Assembly (NCBI GenBank): GCA_019096065.1
Contig: JAGUCH010000001.1
Span: 4,960,001-5,024,000, forward strand
Direction of reading: 5' to 3'
DNA: 64,000 bases
Source: Paracyclopina nana
Taxonomy: Eukaryota > Arthropoda > Copepoda > Cyclopoida > Cyclopettidae
How positions within the stretch are numbered: the first letter of the stretch is position 1; every line of letters begins with the position of its first letter. A model generated the notes under the pieces. It was not told where the DNA came from, made no database searches, and saw only the letters and a list, made by a program, of their open reading frames with translations. This document shows, one piece after another, positions 21,001 through 32,856 of the stretch. The translations under genes were made by a program, and so were the position numbers.

Positions 21001-23438
21001 TTACTCTGCGTTAGCCCATTGACCAAATTGAAGAAAAATTGGCTGAGTTAGAAATTAATTAGAAATGAGTATGAAGTTGTCTTTTGCTTACCTTCTTCTG
21101 GGGACAAAAAGAATGTAGGGTCTTGGCTGCCGGCTCCCTCACCAGTAGTCGATGACTGGTTAATCAAAATAGGCTGTAGCTGGACAAGTGGACTAGATTG
21201 ATTTTGTTCTTGTTCACCAGTTTTCCATAAAGAAGTATCCAATACCAAACTTGGGTTGTTTGGTATGTAGCTGGTGCAGAAGAGGTCCTCAGCCTCAAGT
21301 AAACTGTTGCTGCTTCCTGCTGCCTAAATGGGCCAAAATACTGATTTAACAAGGTTTTTCCTTGGAGTATTATTTCGTGGTAAAGCACCGAAGCATCCAA
21401 TACGGTAAGAAACCTGCAGTTTTACTAGCAAGGCTAGCAATTCATGTGGCTACTAGATCAGGAAATTATTTTACCAAGCTGCTTCGTTAATAATGTTACC
21501 TTTTACTAATTTTGATGCTTTCTTTTGAGCGGTCAATACGAAAGTGAGCTCACTGCTCAAGAATTGCGAACGCGCGTTCAAATTCTTGCCCAAAGGCGGG
21601 AAACTCGAGCAAGTCACCAAGATCAGGAGAGCAGAGAGCAAAAAGGGCGGGTCTCTCTGAAAAATTGGGCTTGTTTCATTGGTCCCCAAAAATCTTTGCT
21701 AGTACTTTTTCACAAATCTGGTTTGGACCAGCGTCATGTCACAAAAATAAAAAGACATGAATGCTTCACTAAATGCCAAATGAGGTTTTTATTAAGCAAA
21801 ACAGTTGTATTTATACCAGAAGATAGCATGAGAAGATTATTTTTTTGTAAACTACTGCTCAACTCTGTAAGTTTGGGATTTTAGTTGGTTAATGCCTTGT
21901 TCATCTAAAATAATGCTTTCGATTTCCAAAATTGTCATAGCGTAGCATAAATCGACCTAATATTAAGCTCTCAGCAAGTTCAGTTTTTAAATATGTTAAC
22001 AATCTGAAAATAGGCATGCCTATACAGTCTTTCAGAGAATTCTACGCACTTTACAATCAAAAGTTTGTGTTACGGATTTGAGAAATGCGGTACAAAATGG
22101 ATATCGTTGGAAAGCTTGAATCTTTTGCCACCTGTTTTGTAGCAGTGAAAATCACAAGATATAAGTAAAAAAAATAAGAAAAATTTTTCCGAGGCAACAT
22201 AATTTTTAGAGCAAAAGTGCAATTTTTCACCTACTGAATGCAGCTAAAATCAAGTATTTTCATAATAAAATCAAAATCACCGATGAACCATTAGTTATTT
22301 TAATACTGAGAAGAACAATCCTTTATCGCAAAAAAGCCAAAGTCAAAATTCGATATTTTGACCATTTTGAAATGTGTGTATTGCCATCCAAAAATAGGAA
22401 AAATGGGTGCCATTTTTGAGTGCTTTTTTATTTTAGGCTTGTAATCCAAATCTTCAAATCTAATTTTTATCAAAAGTGATATTATTAAAAAAGAAGACCA
22501 GAGTTTCAAGGTTTCCAACGATATCCATTTTGTCTAGCATTTATCAAATCCGTAACACAAACTTATGATTTCAAAGTGCGTAGGACTGTATAAATAAACT
22601 AATAAGCAAAAATTGAATTGAAGTCGATTAGCAGGTGACTCATTTTGTGACTGTTATATGATTTTTCTCCGTTTCTCTATTTTCCTGGCATTTTCTCATC
22701 CTAATATAAAGCATTAATTATGGTGAAAACATTTACACTAACTTTTAACTTTAAAGTGTTGCAATTCTATGAATCAGTCTTTATAGGTACTTAAAAAACT
22801 TGAAAGAAAAGGTGAACAAAACAATAATCTTTGCCTTTACAATTCAATTTATTCCTCATTTTAAGAAAACTAAAGGTTTCATTTAGTCTATGTTAGCTTT
22901 AAAGGTGAATTATTTGAAATATGAGCATTGTTTTTCCATTTTTAATGTCGTTGGTTCTAAATGACTTGCTAGATACAACGAATCGACATATTTTTCTAAG
23001 AAGTGACAAACAAGTCAATCTAATTCCTCACAGAGAAACCAAGAGCTAGCAGCAATCTTTTGAAGCCCCCCAAACGATTCTTTGAGGTGTTGGGCTTCAC
23101 TTACCATGATTATTTGTTGGTGAAATTAATTTGTCCTAAAACTGTTGTTTTTTTCCACCATGACTGATGGTTGATGTGTGACTACTGAATTTTTTGTCAA
23201 CACCTTTGGCCGCGAGCTTTCACGGCGACGACCTTAGATAATCCACTAAATGTTATCCGTCCGGTCGGGAAATGTGGTATACATTTCAATAACAAACGAA
23301 AGGCGAATTTCAAGGCGCACAAAAAGTGAACGTGACCAAAACAATTGGGCTTACCTTATTTGAGCGGTGAAATGCTACGGCGGCCTCATTTTTAAGCAAG
23401 TTGTTAGCATCTAGAATTGAAGCCAAGTTGTTCTGATG
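18014..23438 (-). CDS. gl: Glass, five-zinc-finger transcription factor of photoreceptors
   Basis: Exons in transcript order: 23438-23355 (start approximate), 21323-21092, 20852-20594, 20524-20389, 20334-20044, 19979-19642, 19579-19451, 19342-19112, 18191-18014. All phases agree and give about 625 residues. The C terminus has five C2H2 fingers: [68 protein letters not shown] and [17 protein letters not shown]. These are nearly identical to Drosophila Glass, where the last fingers bind DNA in the regulatory regions of photoreceptor genes. The N-terminal [14 protein letters not shown] and [12 protein letters not shown] resemble the Drosophila N terminus (LLNTILDSLE; GYVPNNPLFGLALD). The middle is low-complexity Ser/Asn/Gly-rich, as usual. 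The initiating ATG was not found; it should lie upstream of 23438. The final intron carries a MITE. Confidence 0.93.
18640..19098. mobile_element. MITE with TGCCCTGTTCATCTAC termini, copy 2, in last intron of glass
   Basis: Left ATGCCCTGTTCATCTAC and right GCAGATGAACAGGGCA are inverted repeats, flanked by TTA/TAA. The interior is collinear with the copy at 14324-14810. It lies between the exons for zinc fingers 3 and 4. Confidence 0.78.
22025..22588. mobile_element. mariner-like MITE with long inverted arms, in glass intron
   Basis: The ends read TA|CAGTC ... GACTG|TA, the pattern of Tc1/mariner elements with a TA target duplication. Arms of about 75 bp pair imperfectly (ACGCACTTT, TTTGTGTTACGGATTTGA, ATGGATATCGTTGGAAA and their complements). 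The 400-bp interior encodes nothing. It lies in the 2-kb intron between the first two glass exons recognised here. Confidence 0.7.
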
Positions 23439-26400
23439 CTTTCAGATTCACAGGCTAGGCTTTGGGTGACCGTGGCAATTGAAAAAAAAATCATTGAAAA
23501 AGCCAAAATTGAGATGATGTGTTTCGAGCTGCTCTTCCAGATTTTCGATCTGTAAGGAAAATGCTTCATAAAAAACCTATCCATCAAAGATGGAAATGAG
23601 CTTCTATTTTGAGGTTTCTATGAAATTGACTTCCCCTATTGTGCATGTGTATTTTGCTTTTTCACGCATAATAAGTAAGCCTCTTTCCGCTTTCTGCCAT
23701 GCTAGATAGTCGATATAGCTGCCAACTCGACTCCATCATTAAATAGATAAAAAGTGTAAAATATCATAATGTCGAAGCTAGATTTTAAAAAGTAGCCAAA
23801 GTACATCATGACAAATAAGGAAAATCTATTTTCAAGAAGTCGGTATTGAAAGGCCATCATGGCTTTTTCAGGGGACTTGCCATTTTCGGTGGCCGTTTTT
23901 AACTTAGAAGAAAGAAAAATAATCAAATTGAAAAGGGAACTCTTGCAATCAGCATTAGCAAAGAAGACAGTTTCATGTCCATTGTTAATTGTTCGTCGTT
24001 TTATCTAGTCGTCATAATTACCTAGGCGCTTTGTGACACTCGCAAAAGCCTGTGATCGCGATCGGTAAAGCTCCTTCACTACCAAAGAGCTCCAATCACG
24101 CAACTTAGCAAAGCACAAACTCCATTGATACCCTTAAAACCCAATTCTTTAGTTGCCTCTGTATTATCAGCTTTTGTACAAGGTGCCAACTTCCTGCAAA
24201 ATATATCACCGTATTTGATATAAAACACTGTTTAGGTTTAGCTAGAAACGAAAAAAATAGTAATAATCAAAATAGATAAAATTACGCGAACTCGGTGTAT
24301 GAAGCTTGAAGCTCTTAACAACGAGCAATTTTTTTTCAGGCAATTTGGGTCTTTAAAAAAATTTAAGTGTCCAAGTTTTTAGTACGAAACTATAATTGTC
24401 TCGTAAATTATTCGTTACAATATACCACAAAAGCCCATAATAATTTTAAGCAAAGAAAAAAAATGCCCTATCTAGCATAAGGGATTGAGCTTTTACAGAT
24501 TTTTCATTTTTGCTTCTGGTTTTTAGCGGGTTTGAGCGCGAGTGCAACTGAGCTCACGTTGACTTACGCCTATTATGCGAAGGCTGCTGATTGAAAAAGC
24601 TCTAGATCCTAGCTCCAATCGCTTTTGAACTAAATTCTTTAGGAACGGCCAAAACCTTATTTCGGTCGAATTTTAAGCATAGCAAAGCATTGCTAGTAAT
24701 TTTGGTTCTTTAGAAGAAAAGTGCAATTCTTATAGCTCATTATTGTTGCATTTTTATAGAACAATTTTGTTTAGTGAATGTATCAGCCAGAAATCTATCG
24801 AGGCAAAAGATCAACCAGAAATTTCAGTGACTCAAAAAGCCATGGTCTTCATTGATCATATAATGCTAATTTACTTTGCCACTTGTGTTAGACATTTGGT
24901 AATTTATTAACAAAAATGTACAAATAAACAATTCGGAAAATGATCACAATACGCCCTATTTCTCATGAAAAAGCGTATATTTTATTCAAACTTAAGCTAA
25001 CTTTAGTTAAAAGCTCAACGACGCCAATCGCCAATGTGTTTACTTATCTTTGTTCAAAGAAAATCACCCTAGCTGCATCTCATAGCCCATGTTAATTGTA
25101 ATTGTCAACCCCAATCTTAAAAGCAAATAAGATCCACGTGCAAAAATGGATGAAAGCAATTATGAAACATCTGCTTTAATATAAGAAGAATTGGGGAAGA
25201 GACTTCTAGAATTTCAGCCTGCTGAAAATTAACCACCTGGAAACGTGATCCAGGAGACCACGAGTTTAGTGTCACAGGGTGAGTACAAAGCCGATTTAGA
25301 CCGCCCTGTTAATCCTTATGCTAGCTACTGTTTTTTCCAAATGCAATAGCTATTTCCTGGGTAGCCGACTTGCTTGAGAGAGTGCACCTGAAAAAAAAGG
25401 AAAACCCAACGCGCCAAATTCAGGCTAAGTCTTGGTAGAAAATCGCATAGGATAGAATATATTTAGTAGTTAGCTGCGAATCTACTTAATCAATGAGCTT
25501 AAAAAGGCATCCTGTTCCAATGCAATCGACCCGTAATCGTAAAACTTCGCGTGAGAGAATGAGAGTACAAAAAAATCCACTCGAAAATGACTATCTTGCC
25601 CTTTCTACTTTGAGAAGTTTATTTATCACCCGGGAAACGCTTTCCTTAATGTCCTCAGCTGCTGAATAATATTACTGCCTCGCCTACCTTTACCTTTCTA
25701 AAACCTAGCTTCAGCAGCAAAGCGCCGTTCTGGCCTGAATTTGTCCATTTTCATGGCAAAAACTCGTGGTCGTACGGTTAAGAGAGTGAACCTAGAGTAT
25801 CTTTCAAAAAAATATGCGAATTGTCTATAATCAAGTCTTCAAAAAATCGCTATTAATAGTGCAAACTCTAAAATTCAGGCAATTGGAACTATTTAATTGC
25901 TTTTAAGAAATTTTAAGAAAGATTATTTTTTCGCTTCAGTTGAAGAAAGACTTTTTTGCATCATTTTGTTTGAGCTTAATTATGAACAGAGAGTAGAGTT
26001 TATAGTGAATGAACATACACCAAAATAAAAAAAAACCTCATTTACTTTTAAGAAGAGTTGTATTGATCAACTTTGACAAAAATAAATTGCTAGGAAACTA
26101 TGCATATACATTTCTTAATATTAAGCTTCAAATTGACCAATTCGCCATTTTTTTAGACATACCCTTAGCAACGTTCTTGTGTCAAAAATGCTCACACAAC
26201 CTCCAATAGGACATATTGGGAGCGCCACGACCATTACGATAAGTTGCGAGAGGAAAGCTTTTGTAGTTTCCGTTACAATAGGGCTGATTTTCATAAATAT
26301 TCTTGATGCATTAAGCTGTCTTAAGACGCTGCTAAGAGGGAAGAGCGATTTGTTCAATCTGTAATTGCGTAGAAGACGAAACTATTTTCACCATTCATCT

Positions 26401-26634
26401 CACAATATTATCAAAAAGTATGAAGAGCTCGGAAATTATGCATTTTTTAATGCTGCAGGACCTACGGAAGGTTCTGCGCTAATATCGCAACGTTAAGTGT
26501 TTTTGACGAAACCTATCATGAAAACAGCAGACTCTTACGAAGCAAACATAAAGAAAGCTAGCTTCATGCTTTTAAGTTATAAACGTGTGTTTTTATTTTT
26601 AATTTTTTCTATTAATATAGGTGTTTTTCAATAA
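23439..26634. other. 3.2 kb between glass and the dpr-like gene
   Basis: Both flanking genes are on the minus strand, so this should contain the 5' end and promoter of glass and the 3' end of the dpr-like gene. I found no convincing exon, including no clear start exon for glass. The sequence is AT-rich without an obvious repeat. Confidence 0.4.
26592..26597 (-). terminator. polyadenylation signal of the dpr-like gene
   Basis: AATAAA on the minus strand, 38 bases past the stop codon at 26635-26637. Confidence 0.55.
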
Positions 26635-29600
26635 TTATGAGTTTTTTCTGACGAGGTTGATGGTAGATAACAATATTATCAATGTTGTTATGAAAGTGAA
26701 GCTTGGATCATCTTGTCTGCTGCTAGAACTGGTTAAGCCATCTTGAAGTTCAGCTGGGTGCTCATCTGAAAAAGAAACATAAGTTATAAAACTTGTCAGC
26801 GACATCAAGATAGATAAATGATGGCTCTATTTTTTGGAATATCCTGATTAATTAGCACACTATGCGCAAAAGGGGTAAGTTCAAGCATAAATTGTCCTTC
26901 AGAAGAAATGCATCTTTACAAGTTGCAAGGTTTTTGCATCTTATGCAAATTACGGCCATTCGCATGTGACTTTAGCTGACAAATACTAAAATCGCATTTT
27001 AGCAGGGCCTCAAAGTACAACACTCGGGTGCTCGAACCTGTAATGATGTGTACGTCAGCTGATTTTGGCTGTCCCCTTGATGGATCACAAGTGTAGGAGC
27101 CTGAATCGACTTCTGTGGCTCTGGTGACCAACAATTTGCTGGTGGTTCCAGTTCGAGTCTTTTCAGTTTCAAGACTAATTCCTCCGCGAGGAGAATCAAA
27201 GTTGAGGACCTGTAAAGAAAATAGATCCAATTGAGTGGAAAAAGGGCTTGGACATTTCACTACTCTGCTGAATCAGCTCCTTTTTTATCCCAACACTTAT
27301 GGAAAGGAATGACTTTCTTATCTGATAAAGCAAAAGAGTTCCCTTGTTCAGCCGTTCGCGAGCAAAATTAAGCCATTTTCTCAGTTCTAATAACAGCTGT
27401 GTTTTTTTTAAAGCTGAAGTATGGTTAGGCCCCTACGCTTGAGCAACAAATTTTTTATGAGCTTACGCTTTCAACTTAAACGAAATGGCAATTTTGGTGG
27501 TCGTAAAAATGGATCGATCCCAACTCCAGGCCTTCTTCTTTTTTTTTTTTTTTTGATGCTGTGCACTTTTTTTCTTTGAAAAAAAAAATAGACTTGTGAG
27601 TGTTCTTTTGAAGGTTCATGGACACGTCCAATTTCATTGCCTTTTTTCAAAGGACCATGCTAACTGCATTTGGTGAGTTCTTTTCTGATGAAGGCATGTT
27701 GAAAAGGTTTAATTTGGTAAAAAATTGGTCTTCTTCTTGGCATGCAGGTCCAATTATTACTCTACATTTTCAGATGCGAGTGTGCTGAGCTGTTCTATGA
27801 TTATTGCTATGACATTTTTTGCAGGCTCAACAAATGGCTTTTTTTAGAGACTCTCTCAACTTCTGCATGACTTGATTAACGCGAGCATGACCTTCCATAA
27901 AGTCAAGGAGAGCTAAATGGACGAAAACTATACCTTTGAGCCGTGGTACCATATGATATCTGGAGGTGGTACTGAATACAAATTGATTGTACAGGTCAGG
28001 CTTATGGTGCTGCCAACTTTGACATATACCGCAGATTCGCCATGAATTTGGGCATGAGCAGCTGAAAATGAAAACAATTAAGACATTAGGTTCATACTCT
28101 TAAAATAATATCATAACTTTCACTTGATACTAGCTTTAAAAGTGGGTCATTTTGACACCATCCATATGAGCATGTATGGTCCAAATTGATAATGCATTTA
28201 TGCAAATGGCATCAGATGCAGGAAATTGAATATCAGAATGGATGTTTTCTACTATAGCCATCTAGCTTAGAAAGGGAAGCAACATTGGTTCCAAAAAACT
28301 GGCAATATAACAAACTTGCCTTATAAAAGCACATATTTCGCCTTTTAAGATTTAAATATCTTATGTGAAACCTTTTGAATGAGTTGTCCATGCTAGGCGC
28401 TACATTTTGAATACGAGAACAGCCTCACATGAAAGCTTCTTTCAGGGTGGTTTTGTTGAACTAAACTTGATTATCCCACCTCAGCACGATGACTAACTTG
28501 ACATGAAATTGTATAAAGTGCTAAAACGAGGGTGGAGGGAGGGCTCAAAAAGCTTTTTTGTGCGAGCCAAAAATTCAATTTACACTATTTTTACTCACTA
28601 AGCCGCCTTTTCGTACTTTTCGTTGCTACGAGCAATAAATATTTGGCGCGGGTTCATGAATCTGCCATTTTGTGTCATTTTTTGGCCATTGCCATCAAAA
28701 TATATCCAGGTCGTTTTAAAGGAGGTCAAGTACTTCGTATGGGAAAATATCACATTTCTCCACGTCTATCCATCGACAGAGGAAAATGGTCAAAACAAGG
28801 TTGGTTGCTGCAGGTTTCATTTTCAAACGCATTCTAGAACGCTACTAGAACTTTCTTGACTCTATATAAAAGTAGCATTCTGTTGTATCCACCAGCTAGT
28901 TTAGCAAGAAAGTAGAGCAAAAATGTTTTGCTGTTTAGCTGCGGATCCTCTTCGTTTATTCGGTTCTAAGTGTTAGCGTAGCTGAAGCATAGCTGGGGAT
29001 ATCCATCAAAAGTTTCAATAAGCACCCTCCTTTTTTGCTCCCAGCCAAAATTGCTTTTATCCATGAGAGAAGAAAAATGTGCTAGCTGCTGCACCACTAC
29101 TTAATAATTACTTACGTTCAACATTGAGCTTAAATACTAGGCTCATTTTGTCTCTGGTATTGACCTGACACTCGTAGAATCCGTCATCTTTTTCCAATAC
29201 AGGATCGATTTCCAGGATCCACGTGTCAGGACGACTTTTTATTTGGACTCTTCGATCTGAGGTAAAAACTGAAGTTCCAGAACTCATTACGACTGGATGA
29301 CGGGCTTTTCTAATCCAGGATACCTGAAAAATATAAGTATGCAAGCATAACTATTTTTGAATGAAATCTTGTACCCAAAAGTGCCACTTTATTAGCGTCC
29401 ACAATTTCGCACAAAGGAAAAATGAGTGGCAAAGAGCTTGAAAAGTTGTCTTGCTTAATTAGCATTCAAGCTTTGTTGAAAGCCATCAAAGAAAAGCCAA
29501 CAAAACAAGATGAGCAAAAAATTCAAGCAAGCACGGAAACTTTTCCATCATCAACTTGGATGGCTCATCACAAAAGGCTATAATAAACTATCAGAAAGTA

Positions 29601-30317
29601 CAAGCGGGACTACCAAAATGAATACATTTATGGCACCTGTCATAGAGGCCTAGGTCTAAAACTGAAAGGTTGAAATCTCACTCATAAATGAAGCTAAGTG
29701 CAACAGTTCATGCCTTGATAACCTAATATGTCGCATGCGCATTAATGAAAGCTAGGAGCTGTTTTTTTATAGAAAAAAGATAACGCCTTGACTTTGAAAA
29801 TGTATAATGAGTGAAGTTGAGAAAGGAAGCACTTTGCATAAATTACAATTATGCCTAAAAGCTTAAAATGTTCGTCAAACTCTTTGGCATGCTCACAATA
29901 GCGCAGATCCAACAACAAAATAAGTACGATTAACCAGCATAGTATAGTGCAGCTGAGCGCGCGAGCCAGCACGAACCATACCATACTTAAAAGTATAATG
30001 GTGTCCAAACTATACTGATTTTCATTGTTGGAATCGGGCTAAAGAGTATACTAGTGGGTAAGAGAAAAAGCTGCTCTTACAACTGGATTCCTTAACATTT
30101 CGCTCAATACTCACTGTATTGTTATTATCAAGGTTCCTGATGGTACACAACAGTACAGCTTTACCACCCTCAGCTGTAGTGACGTTCCTGCCACCCTGAC
30201 CAGTATCTGGATCAATCATTGTGTCAAAAAACGGTTGTTGCACTTCAGAAGTTGGCGGGTCAAAATCACGAGGACCTCCATAGACACCATGATTTTGCCT
30301 TGCGTTGTGTTGCAAAC
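26635..30317 (-). CDS. Dpr-family two-immunoglobulin cell-surface receptor (5' exons not identified)
   Basis: Exons in order: 30317-30115, 29323-29116, 28061-27934, 27209-27038, 26765-26635, in phase for about 280 codons. The first visible exon enters Ig domain 1 (TTAEGGKAVLLCTIRNL). It continues with VSWIRKARHPVVMSSGTSVF and ILEIDPVLEKDDGFYECQV. Ig domain 2 has YVKVGSTISLTCTINLY, IIWYHGSK, GGISLETEKTRTGTTSKLLV and SGSYTCDP, all typical of Dpr proteins. The C terminus (HPAELQDG, then FTFITTLIILLSTINLV) fits a GPI-anchor or short membrane signal. In Drosophila, Dprs pair with DIPs to specify synaptic partners. The first visible exon starts in phase 1, so a signal-peptide exon must lie further upstream, above 30317. 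Members of this family usually have very long 5' introns. Which dpr this is cannot be told. Confidence 0.9.
29900..30040. mobile_element. MITE of the CCCGGTTCCAACA family, diverged copy in dpr intron
   Basis: The left end (GCGCAGATCCAACAACAAAA) and right end (TTGTTGGAATCGGGC) are decayed versions of the termini at 42479-42631. The core, including GTGCAGCTGAGCGCGCGAG and the TATACT-rich arms, is nearly identical between the two. Confidence 0.7.
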
Positions 30318-30362
30318 CTGCAAGGAACAAAAAGTTGCAAATAATACACAATTATGTGTCAT

Positions 30363-30748
30363 TAGCTTGTTCTCATTAACATTTCTATAAGGTAAGCAAG
30401 GCACTATGCGCGCTTATATCTCAGCATCTACTCGTCCGACTGGAGCCAAATTTGGAGGAATTCATAAGGCAGTATTGAAGAATCTTCATGCCAATTTTCA
30501 TCCGGATTGGAGGACGCTAAGGCCGCCTTACTGAAAGTGAGGCAAATCAGTTAAGCAAAGGAGAAAAATCAGCCACCTCCTTAGAGACCTCCGATCCGGA
30601 TGAAAATTGGCAAGAAGATTCTTCAATACGCTCTTATGAATCCCTCCAAATTTGGTTCCAAACGGCTCAATACTTACTGAGTTATGAGCTTCCAAAGTGC
30701 CTTGCTTTGCTTACCGCCTGCCTTACTGAGTTTTATGAGAACAAGCTA
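30363..30748. repeat. long imperfect inverted repeat (hairpin element)
   Basis: TAGCTTGTTCTCAT at the left pairs with ATGAGAACAAGCTA at the right, and the arms continue to pair over about 160 bp each. Matching blocks include GGTAAGCAAGGCAC, CCAAATTTGGAGG, TATTGAAGAATCTTC and CCAATTTTCATCCGGAT. The loop is about 50 bp. It begins 45 bases upstream of the first visible dpr exon, so its transcript would fold within the dpr intron. Confidence 0.75.
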
Positions 30749-31235
30749 TAGAACTAAAAGCAGTCTTCACCATAGTTAGTACAAAAAGCTAGGCTCCTTG
30801 CTGGCGTTTGAAGTGGACTGAAACAAGTACGACTTTCATGAAAGGTAGAATAGCCCAGTCTTTAGTTTATAGCTAAATGTCTTCGCAGCTGGGAAGCATT
30901 CAATTTGTAAGCAGTATCTGTTAGACAGAGCTATCGTTTTTCTTTACTTTTTTCTTTTGGCTATATCAGGAACTGCAACTGAATAGAGAGTTGCATCTAA
31001 TCAAAAATTCGAGGTCTCTTCAAAGCAAAATAAAACCGTGCAATCATTTCTAAATTGGCTGTTTTATCCTTAAAGTTGCCCTAAGATTTGGAATCCAATT
31101 TCCTGGTTGGTGTTCGGCGACAGCCTTCTTTTGACCTTTAAAGGTGGCCTTTTTATACAGCTGTTGCAAGTTAAAGTCAAGACATTGCAGGAGCTGCAAT
31201 GTAATTTTGAGGGTGAATTTCGCACTTTGACAATC

Positions 31236-31397
31236 AAGGGCGTTCTCATTTTGGACTTTTGCTTACCAAAACTTGATTTTAGCTAACCGAAAACCTGTTT
31301 TTTGTAGGTAACCACTACATAACGCCTGACTAAAAACCAGTTTTTGGTTAACTAAAATCAGGTTTTGCTAAGCCAAAGTCCAATATGAGAACGCCTT
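31236..31397. mobile_element. MITE with AAGGCGTTCTCAT termini
   Basis: AAGGGCGTTCTCATTTTGGA and TCCAATATGAGAACGCCTT form inverted ends. The subterminal TTTAGCTAACC/GGTTAACTAAA and AAAACCTG/CAGGTTTT blocks also pair. There is no coding content. Confidence 0.65.
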
Positions 31398-31441
31398 AAG
31401 GTGAGAAAAAACTCAAAGGCCCTGCAGACCCTGTTGGTTGC

Positions 31442-31561
31442 TGCAAATATCCGGTATTTCTAAAATCATTTTTCAGATATTGATTTCATAATCGGTCTTA
31501 TGGTACCAAAGGCCATCCTATAACAATGTAAACATTCTCAGTTTCTCAGTATTTCTCTCCC
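31442..31561. repeat. internal fragment of the 10273-10497 MITE family
   Basis: It shares GCAAATATCCGGTATTT, TGGTACCAAA, GCCATCCTA and TTCTCAGTTTCTCAGTATTT in the same order and spacing as the intact copy, but has no terminal repeats. Confidence 0.65.
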
Positions 31562-31578
31562 TCGGGAGTCTGTATATA

Positions 31579-31730
31579 GCCCGGTTCCAACAAGGAAAAT
31601 CAGCATAGTCAGGAGACGTAACTTGACTTTTCAGCATAGTCAGGTCACAGCTAGCTCGCGCGCTCAGCTCGACCTGACTTAACTGGTTTACCGTACTGCA
31701 CTATGCTGATATCCCGTGTTGGAACCGGGC
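31579..31730. mobile_element. MITE of the CCCGGTTCCAACA family
   Basis: GCCCGGTTCCAACA at the left and TGTTGGAACCGGGC at the right are perfect inverted repeats. The interior (CAGCATAGTC, GAGCGCGCGAG on one strand, ACTATGCTGAT) is related to but diverged from the copies at 29900 and 42479. Confidence 0.78.
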
Positions 31731-32709
31731 TTATATATAGATGTTCATTTATGGTTTGGTGCAAGTCTGAGACTCTCAAGTGATTCCTAATTTTCTTTTG
31801 CTAAGCTCAGCGTTGTATTGCTTAAAACCGATCTTTTGATTGTGACCTCGGATTTGGATTGCGTTTTGCAAGAGCAACTATTAGGCAACTCTGATGAATT
31901 CCGTCAATTTTGGTTCCAATCAGTCGAGAAGTTGCTGAGAACTGCGCAATGAAAGTTACATTTCTTTTGCTGAAGCTTAATTAGCTCCTTAATGTTAAGG
32001 GATCTACCTCTCGAGTACAACCAATATTGCTTTACTTTCAAAATATGAGCAAATTGAACAACCACGATACAAAACCATTATATATCCTACTTACAAGCCA
32101 ATTGCGTTGGCTGTACAAAGTCTATATGGGCTGCAAGAAGATGAGATTTGCGAAAGTCAAGAGATAGGAATGCAAATCCTAAAAGGCCTAGTCCAGTTTG
32201 TGAATTGTTTGGCGAACTCGAGACATTTTGGCTGACCTCCAAAAAGAGGCCGAAAACCAATCCAACAATTCTGAATTATTTGTCTGCCAATTTGCATTGT
32301 CCTACTTGAGCTTCACGAAGAAAAACTTCCAATAATGGGTTTTAGGGGCGGTGACAAGTGCCGGAAAAAGAGACATTTGAATTGCATGAATAAGGTAGAT
32401 TCATTCAAGGCCTAAATTGAGGATTTATTTTCCGTGATTTATTATTGGCAGCTTTCAAAATCTTGTCTAGTTCATTGCTAGTCACCAGTTTTCAAGAAAA
32501 GAGAAAAAGCTCGGGGTCAATGTTATTTTTATGTTGCCTTTGGCAGAGTGCAAGGAGCGTATTTTTTCAATGCCAAGATAAAATCTGATGATATTGAAAG
32601 TAGATCTATAGCTAGGCCTTTGCTTGGCACGACGTCTTCTATGCTACCTTTTCGTTCATGGCCAACATGAATTGTAGTAGCTTACTCAACAGACATGAAA
32701 TTGAGCCAT

Positions 32710-32856
32710 TGGCTCATTATCTTCCGCGTCTTTGATCGTGACTTGGTTACGGTTGTTATCGCTTCTTATTTACTGACATCGCAACCTCGTCAGTAAATAA
32801 GAACCGATAACAACCGCAACCATGCTACGATCAAAGACGCGGAAGATAATGAGCCA
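32710..32856. mobile_element. near-perfect palindromic MITE
   Basis: TGGCTCATTATCTTCCGCGT at the left is exactly complementary to the right end, and pairing continues through TCTTTGATCGT, GGTTGTTATCG and TTCTTATTTACTGAC to a loop of about 15 bases. Related pieces are at 40733-40819 and 15049-15092. Confidence 0.78.

Noticed and set aside
21889..22020. Start of another TGCCCTGTTCATCT-type MITE (TAATGCCTTGTTCATCT)
   Set aside because: I could not find a matching right end; it may be a solo remnant interrupted by the mariner-like element.
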